This document shows positions 53,577 to 62,866 of a DNA stretch of 64,000 nt, in pieces (the stretch's first letter is position 1; every line of letters starts with the position of its first letter). The notes under the pieces are model-generated. The model made no database searches and was not told the DNA's origin. It saw only the letters and a list, made by a program, of their open reading frames with translations. This DNA comes from Tenacibaculum sp. SZ-18 (lineage in GTDB: Bacteria > Bacteroidota > Bacteroidia > Flavobacteriales > Flavobacteriaceae). The translations under genes and the position numbers were made by a program. The DNA is taken from NCBI RefSeq assembly GCF_002813915.1, contig NZ_CP019335.1:666388-730387 (forward strand). Reading direction: 5' to 3'.

Positions 53577-53592
53577 ATTATGCACGCATAAT
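53577..53592. promoter_or_regulatory. MarR operator 2: related palindrome
   Basis: ATTATGC-AC-GCATAAT, sharing the TTATGC...GCATAA core with operator 1. The centres are 28 bp apart. Confidence 0.55.
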
Positions 53593-53770
53593 AAATAATA
53601 ACAAATAATTAATCTGAAAACTGAGATTATGAGATTATAACTACAATAATTTTAGGGGATTAGTAATTTTTTTAGAAAATTGTAAAATTGGGTAGGAATT
53701 AATTTTGCATGCTTTAACTAAAAAGTTGTAACATCTTTGATTTGATTTATACTAATCTTAGGAAAGTATG

Positions 53771-53778
53771 TATGTTTG
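53771..53778 (+). promoter_or_regulatory. Candidate -7 element for the ABC-MscS unit
   Basis: TATGTTTG fits TAnnTTTG. TTTG at 53741-53744 is 26 nt away, longer than optimal. It precedes the ABC ATPase start by 39 nt. Confidence 0.35.
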
Positions 53779-53817
53779 TACTGGTACAACTACTAAAATA
53801 ATAATCAACTTAAGCCT

Positions 53818-54747
53818 ATGAATAACTTATTAGAAATTAATAATGTGGTAAAACGTTATGGAGACTACACCGCATTAAACGATGTTTCTATGCATATTCC
53901 AAAAGGAAGTGTCTTTGGACTTTTAGGTCCGAATGGAGCAGGGAAGACTTCATTAATTAGAATTATAAATCAAATAACAATGCCCGATAGTGGGGAGGTT
54001 ATTTTAGATGGGGAAAAATTGGCACCTAAACATATCGCTCATATCGGGTATTTACCAGAGGAAAGAGGATTGTATAAATCAATGAAAGTTGGAGAGCAAG
54101 CTTTGTATTTAGCTCAGTTAAAAGGAATGAGTAAGTCAGAAGCTAAAAAGAAACTGAAGTATTGGTTTGAAAAATTTGATATAGGAGCTTGGTGGAATAA
54201 AAAAATAGAAGAACTTTCAAAAGGGATGGCGCAAAAAGTTCAGTTTGTTGTTACTGTTCTTCATTCACCAAAACTTTTAATTTTTGATGAACCATTTTCT
54301 GGATTTGATCCAATTAACGCACAATTAATTGCAAAAGAAATTTTACAATTAAGAGATGAAGGTTCTACTATTATTTTTTCAACTCATAGAATGGAAAGTG
54401 TTGAAGAAATGTGTGACCATATAGCTTTAATTAATAAGTCTAATAAAATATTAGATGGTAAGTTAGAAGATATTAAAAGGCAATATAGAACCAATATTTT
54501 TGAGGTTGGTTTAAAAACAGAAGCACCTGAATCAGTTCAAAAAGAGCTAAAAGAAAATTTTAAAGTTAGCATGGCAGATTTTAAATCGCTTAACGAAGGA
54601 TTAAAATTGAAGGTCAAATTAATCAATGGTAAAACTTCCAATGATCTTTTATCGTATTTAACGAATAAAGGAGAAGTAAATCATTTTGTGGAATTAGTGC
54701 CAAGTGCAAACGATATTTTTATTCAGGCTGTAAATAAAAACCTATAA
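53818..54747 (+). CDS. ABC transporter ATP-binding protein (NatA-like)
   Basis: A 309-residue ATPase. Walker A (GLLGPNGAGKTS), signature (ELSKGMAQKVQF), Walker B (LLIFDEPFSG) and the H-loop (STHRM) are present. The C-terminal 85 residues form the extra domain found in sodium/drug exporters of the NatA type. It works with the permease that follows after 4 nt. Substrate not determinable. Confidence 0.92.
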   Translation: MNNLLEINNVVKRYGDYTALNDVSMHIPKGSVFGLLGPNGAGKTSLIRIINQITMPDSGEVILDGEKLAPKHIAHIGYLPEERGLYKSMKVGEQALYLAQLKGMSKSEAKKKLKYWFEKFDIGAWWNKKIEELSKGMAQKVQFVVTVLHSPKLLIFDEPFSGFDPINAQLIAKEILQLRDEGSTIIFSTHRMESVEEMCDHIALINKSNKILDGKLEDIKRQYRTNIFEVGLKTEAPESVQKELKENFKVSMADFKSLNEGLKLKVKLINGKTSNDLLSYLTNKGEVNHFVELVPSANDIFIQAVNKNL

Positions 54748-54751
54748 TCTT

Positions 54752-56077
54752 ATGGACAAGTTAAAGTTAATTATTCAACGTGAGTTTCTTGCTAAAATAA
54801 AAAATAGATCATTTATAATAATGACATTCTTAAGTCCATTACTAATGGTAGGTATGGGAGCTTTGGTTTATTTTTTAATGAAGAAAAATGAAGAAAAAGT
54901 TAAAAAAATTGTTTTCGTCGATGATTCAGGGATATTTTCTAAAGAAACATTTAAAGACTCCAATACGGTAGTATATGAAGATTACACAAAGTTAGGAGCA
55001 GAGGAAACAAAGAAGAAAGTAGAAGAAGGAAATTATTATGGTGCTTTAATAATTCCTAAAAAAGATAGTTTAGAAATTTTAGCTAATTCTATCGAATTTT
55101 ATTCGAAAGATTCTCCAGGTTTATCCTTAATGGCAGAAATAGAAGGGAAAATTGAAACAAGATTAAAAAACCTGAAACTAACCCAATTTGGTATCGACTT
55201 GGCAAAAATCAAGGCTTCTAAAATATCTTCAGATATTAAAATGTTTAATTTTTCGGGAGAGGAGTCTTCGAAAGCAAAAAATGTTGCGAGTATTATCGCA
55301 GGTGGAGCTGCTGGATATTTATTATTCATGTTTGTACTAATCTATGGAACTTCGGTAATGAGAAGTGTTATTGAAGAAAAAACAAGTAGAATTATTGAAG
55401 TAATTATTTCTTCAGTGAAACCCTTCCAATTAATGTTGGGTAAAATAATAGGAAATGCTTCAGCAGGTTTAGTTCAGTTTTTCGTGTGGGGAATCATAAT
55501 TTTTATATTGAGTATGATTTTACCTTTAGTGTTTGGAATTGATATGACTGAAATGCAGTCAGCAAGTGTTTCTCCTGATCAAGTAGAAGCTATGAAACAA
55601 GCAGCAGGCGGAGGAAAAATCGAAAAATTATTTCTAGAAGTTTTAACATTACCGTTATTGAAAATGTTTGTGCTATTTATTTTATATTTCTTCGGAGGTT
55701 ATATGTTATATAGCTCATTATTCGCAGCTATTGGAGCTGCTGTAGATAATGAAACAGATACACAGCAATTTATGACTCCAATTATGTTGCCATTAATTTT
55801 AGGTGTATACGTCGGATTCTTTACTGTAATTAACGATCCACATGGTCCAATTTCTGTGATATTCTCTTACATTCCATTTACTTCACCAATTGTTATGTTA
55901 ATGCGTGTTCCGTTCGGAGTTGCTTGGTGGGAGATAGCACTGTCTCTTTTAATTTTAATAGTTACCTTTATTAGTGCCGTTTGGATTGCTGCTAAAATCT
56001 ACCGAGTAGGAATTTTAATGTACGGTAAAAAGGCGAACTATAAAGATCTATGGAAATGGATTCGTTATAGTTCATAA
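54752..56077 (+). CDS. ABC-2 type transporter permease (NatB-like)
   Basis: A 441-residue membrane protein. One helix lies near residues 25-43, followed by a large extracytoplasmic domain (about 50-180) and five or six C-terminal helices with the ABC-2 signature MRSVIEEKTSRIIEVIISSVKP. This matches NatB-type export permeases. It pairs with the upstream ATPase; the MscS channel gene follows 18 nt later. Confidence 0.88.
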   Translation: MDKLKLIIQREFLAKIKNRSFIIMTFLSPLLMVGMGALVYFLMKKNEEKVKKIVFVDDSGIFSKETFKDSNTVVYEDYTKLGAEETKKKVEEGNYYGALIIPKKDSLEILANSIEFYSKDSPGLSLMAEIEGKIETRLKNLKLTQFGIDLAKIKASKISSDIKMFNFSGEESSKAKNVASIIAGGAAGYLLFMFVLIYGTSVMRSVIEEKTSRIIEVIISSVKPFQLMLGKIIGNASAGLVQFFVWGIIIFILSMILPLVFGIDMTEMQSASVSPDQVEAMKQAAGGGKIEKLFLEVLTLPLLKMFVLFILYFFGGYMLYSSLFAAIGAAVDNETDTQQFMTPIMLPLILGVYVGFFTVINDPHGPISVIFSYIPFTSPIVMLMRVPFGVAWWEIALSLLILIVTFISAVWIAAKIYRVGILMYGKKANYKDLWKWIRYSS

Positions 56078-56095
56078 CAAGTCGATTACTAAAGA

Positions 56096-56920
56096 ATGGA
56101 GCAAATCAATAAAATTTTAAATTATTCTTTAAGATATAACGACCACATAAGTATTAGCGTAAAGTCTTTGCTAATACTTATTGTGGTTATTTTATTAGTT
56201 TCTTTTTTATTGAAACTATTTAGAAAATATATTCAGAAGAAGTTAAGAGAGCAAGATAAAAACAAATTTGATACTGTTTTTTCTTTCGGAAAATGGCTTC
56301 TTTACATTATTATATTCTTGATTACTCTTCAAAGTTCAGGAGTTCAAATTACAGCTATTTTCGCGGCATCAACAGCTTTATTAATTGGTGTTGGTTTGGC
56401 TTTACAAACTTTCTTTCAAGATATTATCTCAGGAATTTTCATCATAATGGATCAAAGTGTTCATGTCGGAGATTATATCGAAATAGATAAAAAAATTGGT
56501 CGTGTTGAAGAAATAAAATTGAGAACCACTAGAGCCGTTACTATCGACAATAAGGTATTGATTATTCCGAATCATATGTATCTAAAAAATAGTTTATACA
56601 ACTGGACTCAAAATGGAAGTGTTACTAAAGATTATGTTAGTGTTGGTGTTGCTTATGGTTCAGATACTCAATTGGTGAAAACCTTGTTGTTGCAAACAGC
56701 AAATGAGCATAAAAGCATTTTGTCATATCCTGAACCTTTTGTTTTATTTGATGAGTTTGGTGATAGCTCATTGAATTTCGAACTAGTTTTTAGTATTCAT
56801 AATAGTTTTCAGTTAGCAATTATTAAGAGTGATTTACGTTTTAGAATTGATGAATTGTTCAGAGAGAATAATGTGACTATTCCTTTTCCTCAAAGAGATG
56901 TGCATATTATAGGGAAATAG
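56096..56920 (+). CDS. Small-conductance mechanosensitive channel (MscS family)
   Basis: A 274-residue channel that releases osmolytes under membrane tension. An N-terminal helix (about 21-41) is followed by two more, of which the third is the pore helix with the Gly/Ala-rich ASTALLIGVGLALQTFFQD. Then come the MscS beta domain (IIMDQSVHVGDYIEI; IGRVEEIKLRTTRAV) and the alpha/beta C-terminus ending FPQRDVHI. It is 18 nt downstream of the ABC permease and likely cotranscribed. Confidence 0.92.
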   Translation: MEQINKILNYSLRYNDHISISVKSLLILIVVILLVSFLLKLFRKYIQKKLREQDKNKFDTVFSFGKWLLYIIIFLITLQSSGVQITAIFAASTALLIGVGLALQTFFQDIISGIFIIMDQSVHVGDYIEIDKKIGRVEEIKLRTTRAVTIDNKVLIIPNHMYLKNSLYNWTQNGSVTKDYVSVGVAYGSDTQLVKTLLLQTANEHKSILSYPEPFVLFDEFGDSSLNFELVFSIHNSFQLAIIKSDLRFRIDELFRENNVTIPFPQRDVHIIGK

Positions 56921-56946
56921 TTGTAAGAATTAGTTGAAGTAAAATT

Positions 56947-57649
56947 ATGAGAAAGGATTATGTTAAATCTTTATTATTACTGATAGTTTTTTTTTTTTGG
57001 TAAAAATTTTGAAGCTCAAAATAATGAGCCATTTATTTTTCGTGATTCAGAAAATTTAAAAAAATATTTAAAGGGAGTTTCTGAAAAGAACTATGCCGAG
57101 AATAAATCAGATATAATTTTAAAGGAGGATGATGGTAATCAAGATTATCATTACTTTCCAAAAAACCAGAATCTAATTAAAACTTTGAAAGGTTTCGATT
57201 CTGATATGTTCAATGTTTATTCGAAAGACTCTATTTTGGTTAAGGGTAAAAATCAAAATATATTAATCCATAATTATATTTCTAAATTTGATGATCGAGA
57301 TTTCCGATTTGTTGAATCGGTTAGCGAATATCGTAATCATTTATTTTTCCATGTTGCAGGTTATGAAATTTGGGAGATTATTGTTGTGAATATTGAAGAG
57401 AAGGAAGTATATTCTTTTCCCGATGATCCTGTTTTTATTAACAGTAATGAATATTTGGTCGTGTCAGATTATTATGGAGAGGGAGTTTTTTATTACTTCA
57501 ATAGAAAAACCAACAAGGTATTGAGTTTTGAGCTATCGAATTTTAATATTGAAGATTATTATATTAAAGAAGATGAAATCTTCTTTAAAATTGTTTCTAA
57601 TGACAATAATTCAAAAGCTTATTTTTATTCTTTAAGTTATAAATACTAA
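56947..57649 (+). pseudogene. Secreted protein of unknown function, frameshifted at a 12-T run
   Basis: Translation from ATG 56947 gives a signal peptide (MRKDYVKSLLLLIVFFF) that hits TAA at 57001. Removing one T from the run at 56987-56998 restores a single frame: the signal peptide continues GKNFEAQNNEPFIFRDSEN and runs to the stop at 57649, about 233 residues. The body has aromatic-rich repeats such as DRDFRFVESVSEYRNHLFFHVAGYE, resembling a beta-propeller-like or DUF4221-like secreted protein, but I cannot name it. A TTG inside could start a shorter piece at 57185. Slipped-strand variation or a sequencing error in the run are both possible. Confidence 0.65.
56987..56998 (+). repeat. Homopolymer of 12 T inside a signal-peptide coding region
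   Basis: Eleven T would keep the frame; twelve breaks it. It lies at codons 14-18 of the secreted-protein gene, a typical site for slipped-strand phase variation. Confidence 0.8.
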
Positions 57650-57741
57650 TTTTATTGAAACATATTTTAGAAATTTACTTATGGCATAAAATATGATACT
57701 ATCAATGAAAATGAATCAAGAATCAAACAATCTTAATGTAG

Positions 57742-58905
57742 ATGAGTAAAATATTAATCATAGAAGACGAAGCAGCAATTCGTAGAGTTTTAAAGAAAAT
57801 CATATCAGAGGAAAGTGATAGCTATCAAGTTGAAGAAGCTGAAGATGGTTTAGCAGGAATCGAAGCAATAAAGAATAACGATTACGATTTGGTTTTATGT
57901 GATATTAAAATGCCAAAAATGGATGGTGTTGAAGTATTAGAAAAAGCTAAGAAAATTAAACCTGAAACACCAATTGTTATGATTTCTGGTCATGGTGATT
58001 TAGACACAGCCGTAAATACAATGCGGCTTGGAGCTTTTGATTATATATCAAAACCACCAGACTTAAATCGTTTATTAAATACTGTTCGGAATGCTTTGGA
58101 TAGAAAAGAATTGGTTGTTGAGAATAAGCGATTGAAGAAGAAAGTGAGTAAGAACTACGAAATGATAGGTGAAAGCGAAGCAATTACTCATATTAAAGAC
58201 ATGATTGAAAAAGTTGCGGCTACTGATGCACGAGTATTAATTACTGGTCCGAATGGAACTGGAAAAGAACTTGTAGCTCACTGGTTACACGAAAAATCAG
58301 AAAGATCTAAAGGTCCGATGATTGAAGTTAATTGTGCTGCTATTCCTGCTGAATTAATTGAAAGTGAGCTTTTTGGGCATGTTAAAGGTAGTTTTACAGG
58401 AGCTAATAAGGATAGAGCTGGAAAATTTGAAGCAGCAAATGCAGGAACTATTTTCTTAGATGAAATTGGTGATATGAGTTTGTCTGCACAGGCAAAAGTA
58501 TTACGTGCTTTACAAGAAAATAAAATTCAGAGAGTAGGTTCTGATAAAGATATTAAAGTAAATGTACGTGTTGTTGCTGCAACAAATAAAGACTTGAAAA
58601 AAGAGATTGAAGAAGGAAGGTTTAGAGAAGATTTATATCATAGATTAGCAGTTATTTTAGTTAAAGTACCTGCTTTAAATGATAGGAGGGAAGATATTCC
58701 GTTGCTAGTAGATTTCTTCGCAAATAAAATTGCACAAGAGCAAGGAACGCCGAGTAAAAAGTTTTCTCATCAAGCAGTTAAATTGCTTCAAGAATATGAC
58801 TGGACTGGAAATATTAGAGAATTGAGAAACGTAGTAGAACGTTTGATTATTCTTGGTGAAAAAACAGTTTCAGATAATGATGTTAAATTATTTGCGAGTA
58901 AATAA
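57742..58905 (+). CDS. NtrC-like sigma-54-dependent response regulator without DNA-binding domain
   Basis: A 387-residue protein with receiver domain (phospho-acceptor Asp54 in VLCDIKMPKMDG; Lys104 in YISKPPD) and an AAA+ sigma-54-interaction domain: Walker A GPNGTGKE at 169-176, the sigma-54 contact loop as GSFTGA (216-221; usually GAFTGA) and FLDEIGDM. It stops after WTGNIRELRNVVERLIIL, so the C-terminal Fis-type HTH is absent. Such forms occur in Bacteroidota and may act without specific DNA binding. No sensor kinase is adjacent. Its stop lies 2 nt from the stop of the convergent zinc-operon gene. Confidence 0.88.
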   Translation: MSKILIIEDEAAIRRVLKKIISEESDSYQVEEAEDGLAGIEAIKNNDYDLVLCDIKMPKMDGVEVLEKAKKIKPETPIVMISGHGDLDTAVNTMRLGAFDYISKPPDLNRLLNTVRNALDRKELVVENKRLKKKVSKNYEMIGESEAITHIKDMIEKVAATDARVLITGPNGTGKELVAHWLHEKSERSKGPMIEVNCAAIPAELIESELFGHVKGSFTGANKDRAGKFEAANAGTIFLDEIGDMSLSAQAKVLRALQENKIQRVGSDKDIKVNVRVVAATNKDLKKEIEEGRFREDLYHRLAVILVKVPALNDRREDIPLLVDFFANKIAQEQGTPSKKFSHQAVKLLQEYDWTGNIRELRNVVERLIILGEKTVSDNDVKLFASK

Positions 58906-58907
58906 TA

Positions 58908-59345
58908 TTACTTTACAACAGTAACGGTGCAGTTGGACAAGATGTAATTAAAATGATCTACATCGGAATCGTTCAAGGTTAATGTACCCGTTACTGTTAC
59001 TATTGTATCAGTTTTGTATTTCTGTTTTTCTGAAAATAACAATTCAATAGCCGTTTCAGGTCCACCAACTCCACAAAAATAACAAGAAGCCATAGGCCCT
59101 TTAGAAAGAATGTAAATTTGTCCTTTAGGGTCTAAGCTTAAAAAATATCCTGTTATACTAATTTGTTGTCCATTTAACTCTTTTATAGATTCAGCGAACT
59201 CTGGATGTAAATAATACTCTTCATATTTTGGAAAATACTTATTGGTGAATTTTACATCTGATAAATCATCCCAGGTAACATCCTTTTGTCCAAAAGACAT
59301 TACAGATGAAACCAAAAAGCATATAAGTAGAATACTATTTCTCAT
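58908..59345 (-). CDS. Small secreted protein with CxxC motif (DUF3299-like)
   Basis: A 145-residue protein with signal peptide (to SFGQK). The mature chain has a beta-rich OB-like core (QQISITGYFLSLDPKGQIYIL; DTIVTVTGTLTLNDSD) and a CYFCGVGGPE stretch, in which the CxxC could bind a metal. Proteins with this pattern (DUF3299-type) accompany MacB-like ABC permeases in zinc-regulated operons such as Vibrio zrg; that link is from memory of the family and unproven here. It overlaps the permease gene by 11 nt and is the last gene of the operon. Confidence 0.7.
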   Translation of the reverse strand: MRNSILLICFLVSSVMSFGQKDVTWDDLSDVKFTNKYFPKYEEYYLHPEFAESIKELNGQQISITGYFLSLDPKGQIYILSKGPMASCYFCGVGGPETAIELLFSEKQKYKTDTIVTVTGTLTLNDSDVDHFNYILSNCTVTVVK

Positions 59346-61005
59346 TACTCAAAATTGTTGAAACTTTCATTTTTAAAATTGGGTAAATGGCTACCGCAAT
59401 CGATACAAAGATAATTATTAATACCAATACTGCTGTAGGAACTATTTCATTAAAACTTAGTGGTTGTAAGACACCTTTTAAATAATCTGATTGCATATAT
59501 TGAAATAGAAAATGAAGTAAAATTCTTATTAATCCAAATCCTAATGCAAAAGCAGATAAAACTATCATGAGTCCTTCATAAGTAACTAATTTTATCAATT
59601 GAAAGTTACTTGCTCCAAAAGTTCTTAAAAGTGCTAAATCAAAAGAACGTTCTTTTACCATTTTATATAGACTAATAAAAATGATCATTCCTGAAATCAA
59701 CAAGATTAGGTATGCTATCCATGTTATGGTTTTGAAACCAATTCCAGTATATGAGTATAATTTATCAAGCTCAAACTTTGGCAGTGCGGCTTGCATATTA
59801 GTTTGATCGTTAATTCTTCTTGGTAAAGTTAATAATGCTCGAGGAGTTTTAAATGAAATTAATAAAGAAGTGATTTCTCGATTTTCATTATTTTCCTCAT
59901 GGTCATGATGTTCATCCGCATGCTCTTCATGATTTTCATGACTTTCGTTTTTATCATGGTCATGATGTTCATCAGCATGTTCTTCGTGATTTTCATGACT
60001 TTCGTTTTTATCATGGTCATGATGTTCGTCAGCATGTTCTTCGTGATTTCCATGACTCTCATGTTTATCATGGTCATGATGTTCGTCAGCATGTTCTTCG
60101 TGATTTTCATGACTTTCGTTTTTATCATGGTCATGATGTTCATCCACATGTTCTTCGTGATTTTTATGCCCGTCATGTTTATCATGGTCATGATGTTCTT
60201 CATGATTTTCATGACTCTCATGTTTATCATGGTCGTGATGTTCTTCAGCATGTTCTTCATGATTTTCATGACTCTCATGTTTATCATGGTCATGATCGTG
60301 ATGTTCATCGGCATGTTGTTCCTCAGCGTGGTCGTCATGTTTCTCATCATTCTTATGTTCAGAATGTGATTCTTCTTCATGGTCATGATTGGCATGTACA
60401 TCCCAAATACTCTCAAGTTTTGTAACAATTAATCTGTCAATGACTTTATAGGTTGGTTCTAAAATACCAACAACCGTGAACTTATCGTCATGCACATCAA
60501 TATCATTTTCAACTAAACCATGAGAACTTAAAAAAGTGTCGCCAACAGATAGACCGAGTTTTTCAGCAACAGTTGCTCCAATTATAGCGTCTAAACTCTT
60601 TTGAACTCCTTTACCGTTACTAATTTTAGCATCGTATAAAGAAAGGAATTCATTCGTAGTCCCAACAATTCTGTAACCTTTAAAGTTATCACCATAAGAA
60701 ATAGGTACTGCAGTTTTAATCATCCTATTTTTGGCGACCTTTTTGGCTTCAGAGTACTTAATGTTTCCTGTTGGGTCATCCATATGTAAAATGGAAGCGA
60801 GTACTAATTGCAACGGACTACCTTTTGCACCTAAAACTAAATCTATTCCTCCTAAATTATTGTCGGTTTGATACTTAAAAGATGATTTTAATTGTTGTAT
60901 TCCTAAAAGTAAGGCAATACTGAGTGCTAGTGTAAAAACACTTAAAAAGGTATATAGTGGTTTAGATTTTATATTCTCTAAACTAATCTTCCATACATTC
61001 ATCAT
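59335..61005 (-). CDS. FtsX/MacB-like ABC permease with a large His-rich metal-binding loop
   Basis: A 556-residue permease. Helix 1 is at about 17-36; helices 2-4 lie at about 425-445, 475-500 and 525-545 with the usual KMVKERSFDLALLRTFGAS. Between them the extracytoplasmic domain carries an insertion at about 204-370 with over 50 His in about 167 residues, arranged as tandem ADEHHDHDKxESHENHEEH units. This probably captures zinc or a similar metal. Start overlaps the ATPase gene by 4 nt. It resembles the ZrgC type in layout, but in Vibrio the His-rich part is a separate periplasmic protein. Confidence 0.82.
   Translation of the reverse strand: MMNVWKISLENIKSKPLYTFLSVFTLALSIALLLGIQQLKSSFKYQTDNNLGGIDLVLGAKGSPLQLVLASILHMDDPTGNIKYSEAKKVAKNRMIKTAVPISYGDNFKGYRIVGTTNEFLSLYDAKISNGKGVQKSLDAIIGATVAEKLGLSVGDTFLSSHGLVENDIDVHDDKFTVVGILEPTYKVIDRLIVTKLESIWDVHANHDHEEESHSEHKNDEKHDDHAEEQHADEHHDHDHDKHESHENHEEHAEEHHDHDKHESHENHEEHHDHDKHDGHKNHEEHVDEHHDHDKNESHENHEEHADEHHDHDKHESHGNHEEHADEHHDHDKNESHENHEEHADEHHDHDKNESHENHEEHADEHHDHEENNENREITSLLISFKTPRALLTLPRRINDQTNMQAALPKFELDKLYSYTGIGFKTITWIAYLILLISGMIIFISLYKMVKERSFDLALLRTFGASNFQLIKLVTYEGLMIVLSAFALGFGLIRILLHFLFQYMQSDYLKGVLQPLSFNEIVPTAVLVLIIIFVSIAVAIYPILKMKVSTILSNEK
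59896..60396 (-). repeat. 57-bp tandem repeat coding the His-rich loop
   Basis: Near-identical 57-bp units (19 residues) recur, for example from 59941, 59998, 60055 and 60112, then diverged and shorter 45-bp units. All keep the reading frame. Neighbouring copies differ by few bases, indicating recent expansion by unequal crossing over or slippage. Confidence 0.9.
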
Positions 61006-61631
61006 AACGTAATTTGGTTTTGGAAGAATGATTTTATTCTTTGATCATGAGTAATAACAATCAGGTTCGCTTCTGTTCGTTGAGCCTGAGTTTTTAAAAG
61101 GTCAATTACAATTTTACAAGATTCGTCATCTAAACTAGATGTTGGTTCATCAGCTAATAAAATTTTTGGTTTATGAATTACAGCCATAGCAATACTTAAT
61201 CTTTGCAACTGTCCTTCACTTAGTTCATTTACTTTTTGATGTTTTTGAGCCAAGATATCAAGCTGATCTAATAATGAATCGATATCTGAATCAGAAGATT
61301 TAGAGCCGCTAAAGAATAATCTAGCTTGTAAGTTTTTATATACAGTTAGTGACTGTATCGCATGTTTCTTTTGAAAAACTAACCCAATGTTTTGTCCTCT
61401 AAATTTATCTAATTTGGCATTTGATAACAATTGAGTTTCGGTATTGTCAATAATTACTTTTCCATTTTGAGGTTTAAGTAATCCTGCCAATAAATGTAAA
61501 AATGTTGTTTTACCAATTCCAGATTTTCCTAAAATCAATAAATCATTATTTTGATTAATGTTTATATCTGGGAATTTAAATTCTTTAGATGTACTTTGAT
61601 ATTGAAAAGTTAGATTTTCGGTTCGAATCAT
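61002..61631 (-). CDS. ABC transporter ATP-binding protein (MacB/LolD-like)
   Basis: A 209-residue ATPase paired with the His-loop permease. Walker A is ILGKSGIGKTTFLH, the signature is ELSEGQLQRLS, Walker B is ILLADEPTSSLD, and the switch His is in VITHDQR. It lacks the membrane domain of true MacB. Gap to the GTPase gene is 17 nt; the permease gene overlaps by 4 nt, so the two are coupled. Confidence 0.9.
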   Translation of the reverse strand: MIRTENLTFQYQSTSKEFKFPDININQNNDLLILGKSGIGKTTFLHLLAGLLKPQNGKVIIDNTETQLLSNAKLDKFRGQNIGLVFQKKHAIQSLTVYKNLQARLFFSGSKSSDSDIDSLLDQLDILAQKHQKVNELSEGQLQRLSIAMAVIHKPKILLADEPTSSLDDESCKIVIDLLKTQAQRTEANLIVITHDQRIKSFFQNQITL

Positions 61632-61648
61632 TTATAATTTTACTTTAA

Positions 61649-62851
61649 TTAGGCATATTGAATTGGCCATTGATCTTCTTGCGGGAATAATTGAGTTTTC
61701 CATAATTCTACTTCCTCATCTGTGAGTAAGCAATCATTTAAATCATCAATCATTTCTTCTTTTTGGATTCCTTGACCAATAAAAACAAGTTCTATTTTAC
61801 GGTCACCAAATTCTGTATCCCAATTTCCCTCAATTTGTTCACGATTTTCCATGAATGCAGCATAATTAATTCGTTCAGCAAAAGGCATACTTGCCCACCA
61901 AACTCCAGCATTATCTGCCTTGCATGATCCACCTGCAGAACTCCATATTAAAGCTTGGTTTTTTCGAGATGCTAACCAGAATAATCCCTTACTTCTAATA
62001 ATGTTTTGAGGAAATTTTTGGTTAAGATACTGTAAAAAACGTTCTGGGTGAAATGGTTTAGCACTTCTAAAAACAAAAGAGCCAATACCATACTCTTCTG
62101 TTTCCGGTGTGTGTTCGTTTTCTAATTCTTTAATCCAACCTGCAGAAGCTTCTGCTTTTTCATAATCGAAAAGATTGGTGTTTATAACTTCATTCAAATC
62201 TACATTCGAATGATCTGTCATAATTATTTTAGCTTCAGGATTTAATTTTTGAATTATTGCTTTCAATTCCTTAAGGTTTTCCTTAGAAACTAAATCTGTT
62301 TTGTTAAGTAGAATAACATTAGCAAATTCTATTTGATCGGTAAGTAGATTTACAATAGTTCGATCATCACCTTCAATATTGGTCAACTCTCTGGTAACTA
62401 AATAGTCAGAGCTTGAAAAATCCTTCAAGAAGTTAAATGCGTCAACTACAGTTACCATAGTATCTACATAACTAAAACGACTTAAATCAATATTACCATC
62501 TTCACTTTCAAAACTGAAAGTTTGAGCCACAGGAATTGGTTCACTAATTCCAGTACTTTCTATAATTAAATAGTCAAATTTATTTTGAGCAGCTAATCGT
62601 TCTACTTCCACCATTAAATCTTCACGCAGCGTACAACAGATACATCCATTAGACATTTCCACTAATTTTTCTTCAGTTCTTGAAAGTGTATTTTCACTTT
62701 CTATAAATTGAGCATCAATGTTTACTTCACTCATGTCATTCACAATTACGGCTACTTTTAAGCCTTGTTTATTGTGTAAAATATGATTTAGTAAAGTTGT
62801 TTTTCCTGCGCCGAGGAAACCACTTAATACGGTAACAGGTAATTTTTTCAT
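61649..62851 (-). CDS. CobW/COG0523 family GTP-binding metallochaperone
   Basis: A 400-residue G3E P-loop GTPase. Walker A is GFLGAGKTT (11-19), the metal motif CxCC is Cys70-Ile-Cys72-Cys73 ([11 protein letters not shown]), the Walker B region is IESTGISEP and NKTD gives guanine specificity; a CobW C-terminal domain follows with [10 protein letters not shown]. Members such as ZigA, YeiR and ZNG1 bind zinc and hand it to proteins under scarcity. It lies 15 nt from the PhoX-like gene and heads the ABC genes, supporting a zinc role; this is inference. Confidence 0.9.
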   Translation of the reverse strand: MKKLPVTVLSGFLGAGKTTLLNHILHNKQGLKVAVIVNDMSEVNIDAQFIESENTLSRTEEKLVEMSNGCICCTLREDLMVEVERLAAQNKFDYLIIESTGISEPIPVAQTFSFESEDGNIDLSRFSYVDTMVTVVDAFNFLKDFSSSDYLVTRELTNIEGDDRTIVNLLTDQIEFANVILLNKTDLVSKENLKELKAIIQKLNPEAKIIMTDHSNVDLNEVINTNLFDYEKAEASAGWIKELENEHTPETEEYGIGSFVFRSAKPFHPERFLQYLNQKFPQNIIRSKGLFWLASRKNQALIWSSAGGSCKADNAGVWWASMPFAERINYAAFMENREQIEGNWDTEFGDRKIELVFIGQGIQKEEMIDDLNDCLLTDEEVELWKTQLFPQEDQWPIQYA

Positions 62852-62866
62852 TGTAAATAATGGTTA

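Noticed and set aside
57185..57649. A separate 154-residue gene
   Set aside because: It starts with TTG in the middle of a longer frame that continues upstream to the signal peptide at 56947 across a 12-T frameshift.
57650..57741. Sigma-54 promoter before the NtrC-like gene
   Set aside because: A TGGCATAAAATATGA string was noticed, but it lacks the GC doublet at the -12 position and the required spacing.
59896..60396. Repeat array resembling a CRISPR or minisatellite in non-coding DNA
   Set aside because: Units are contiguous without unique spacers, keep one reading frame and lie within an intact permease gene. Long frames in other phases here (59899-60369 plus, 59859-60428 minus) are by-products of the repeat.
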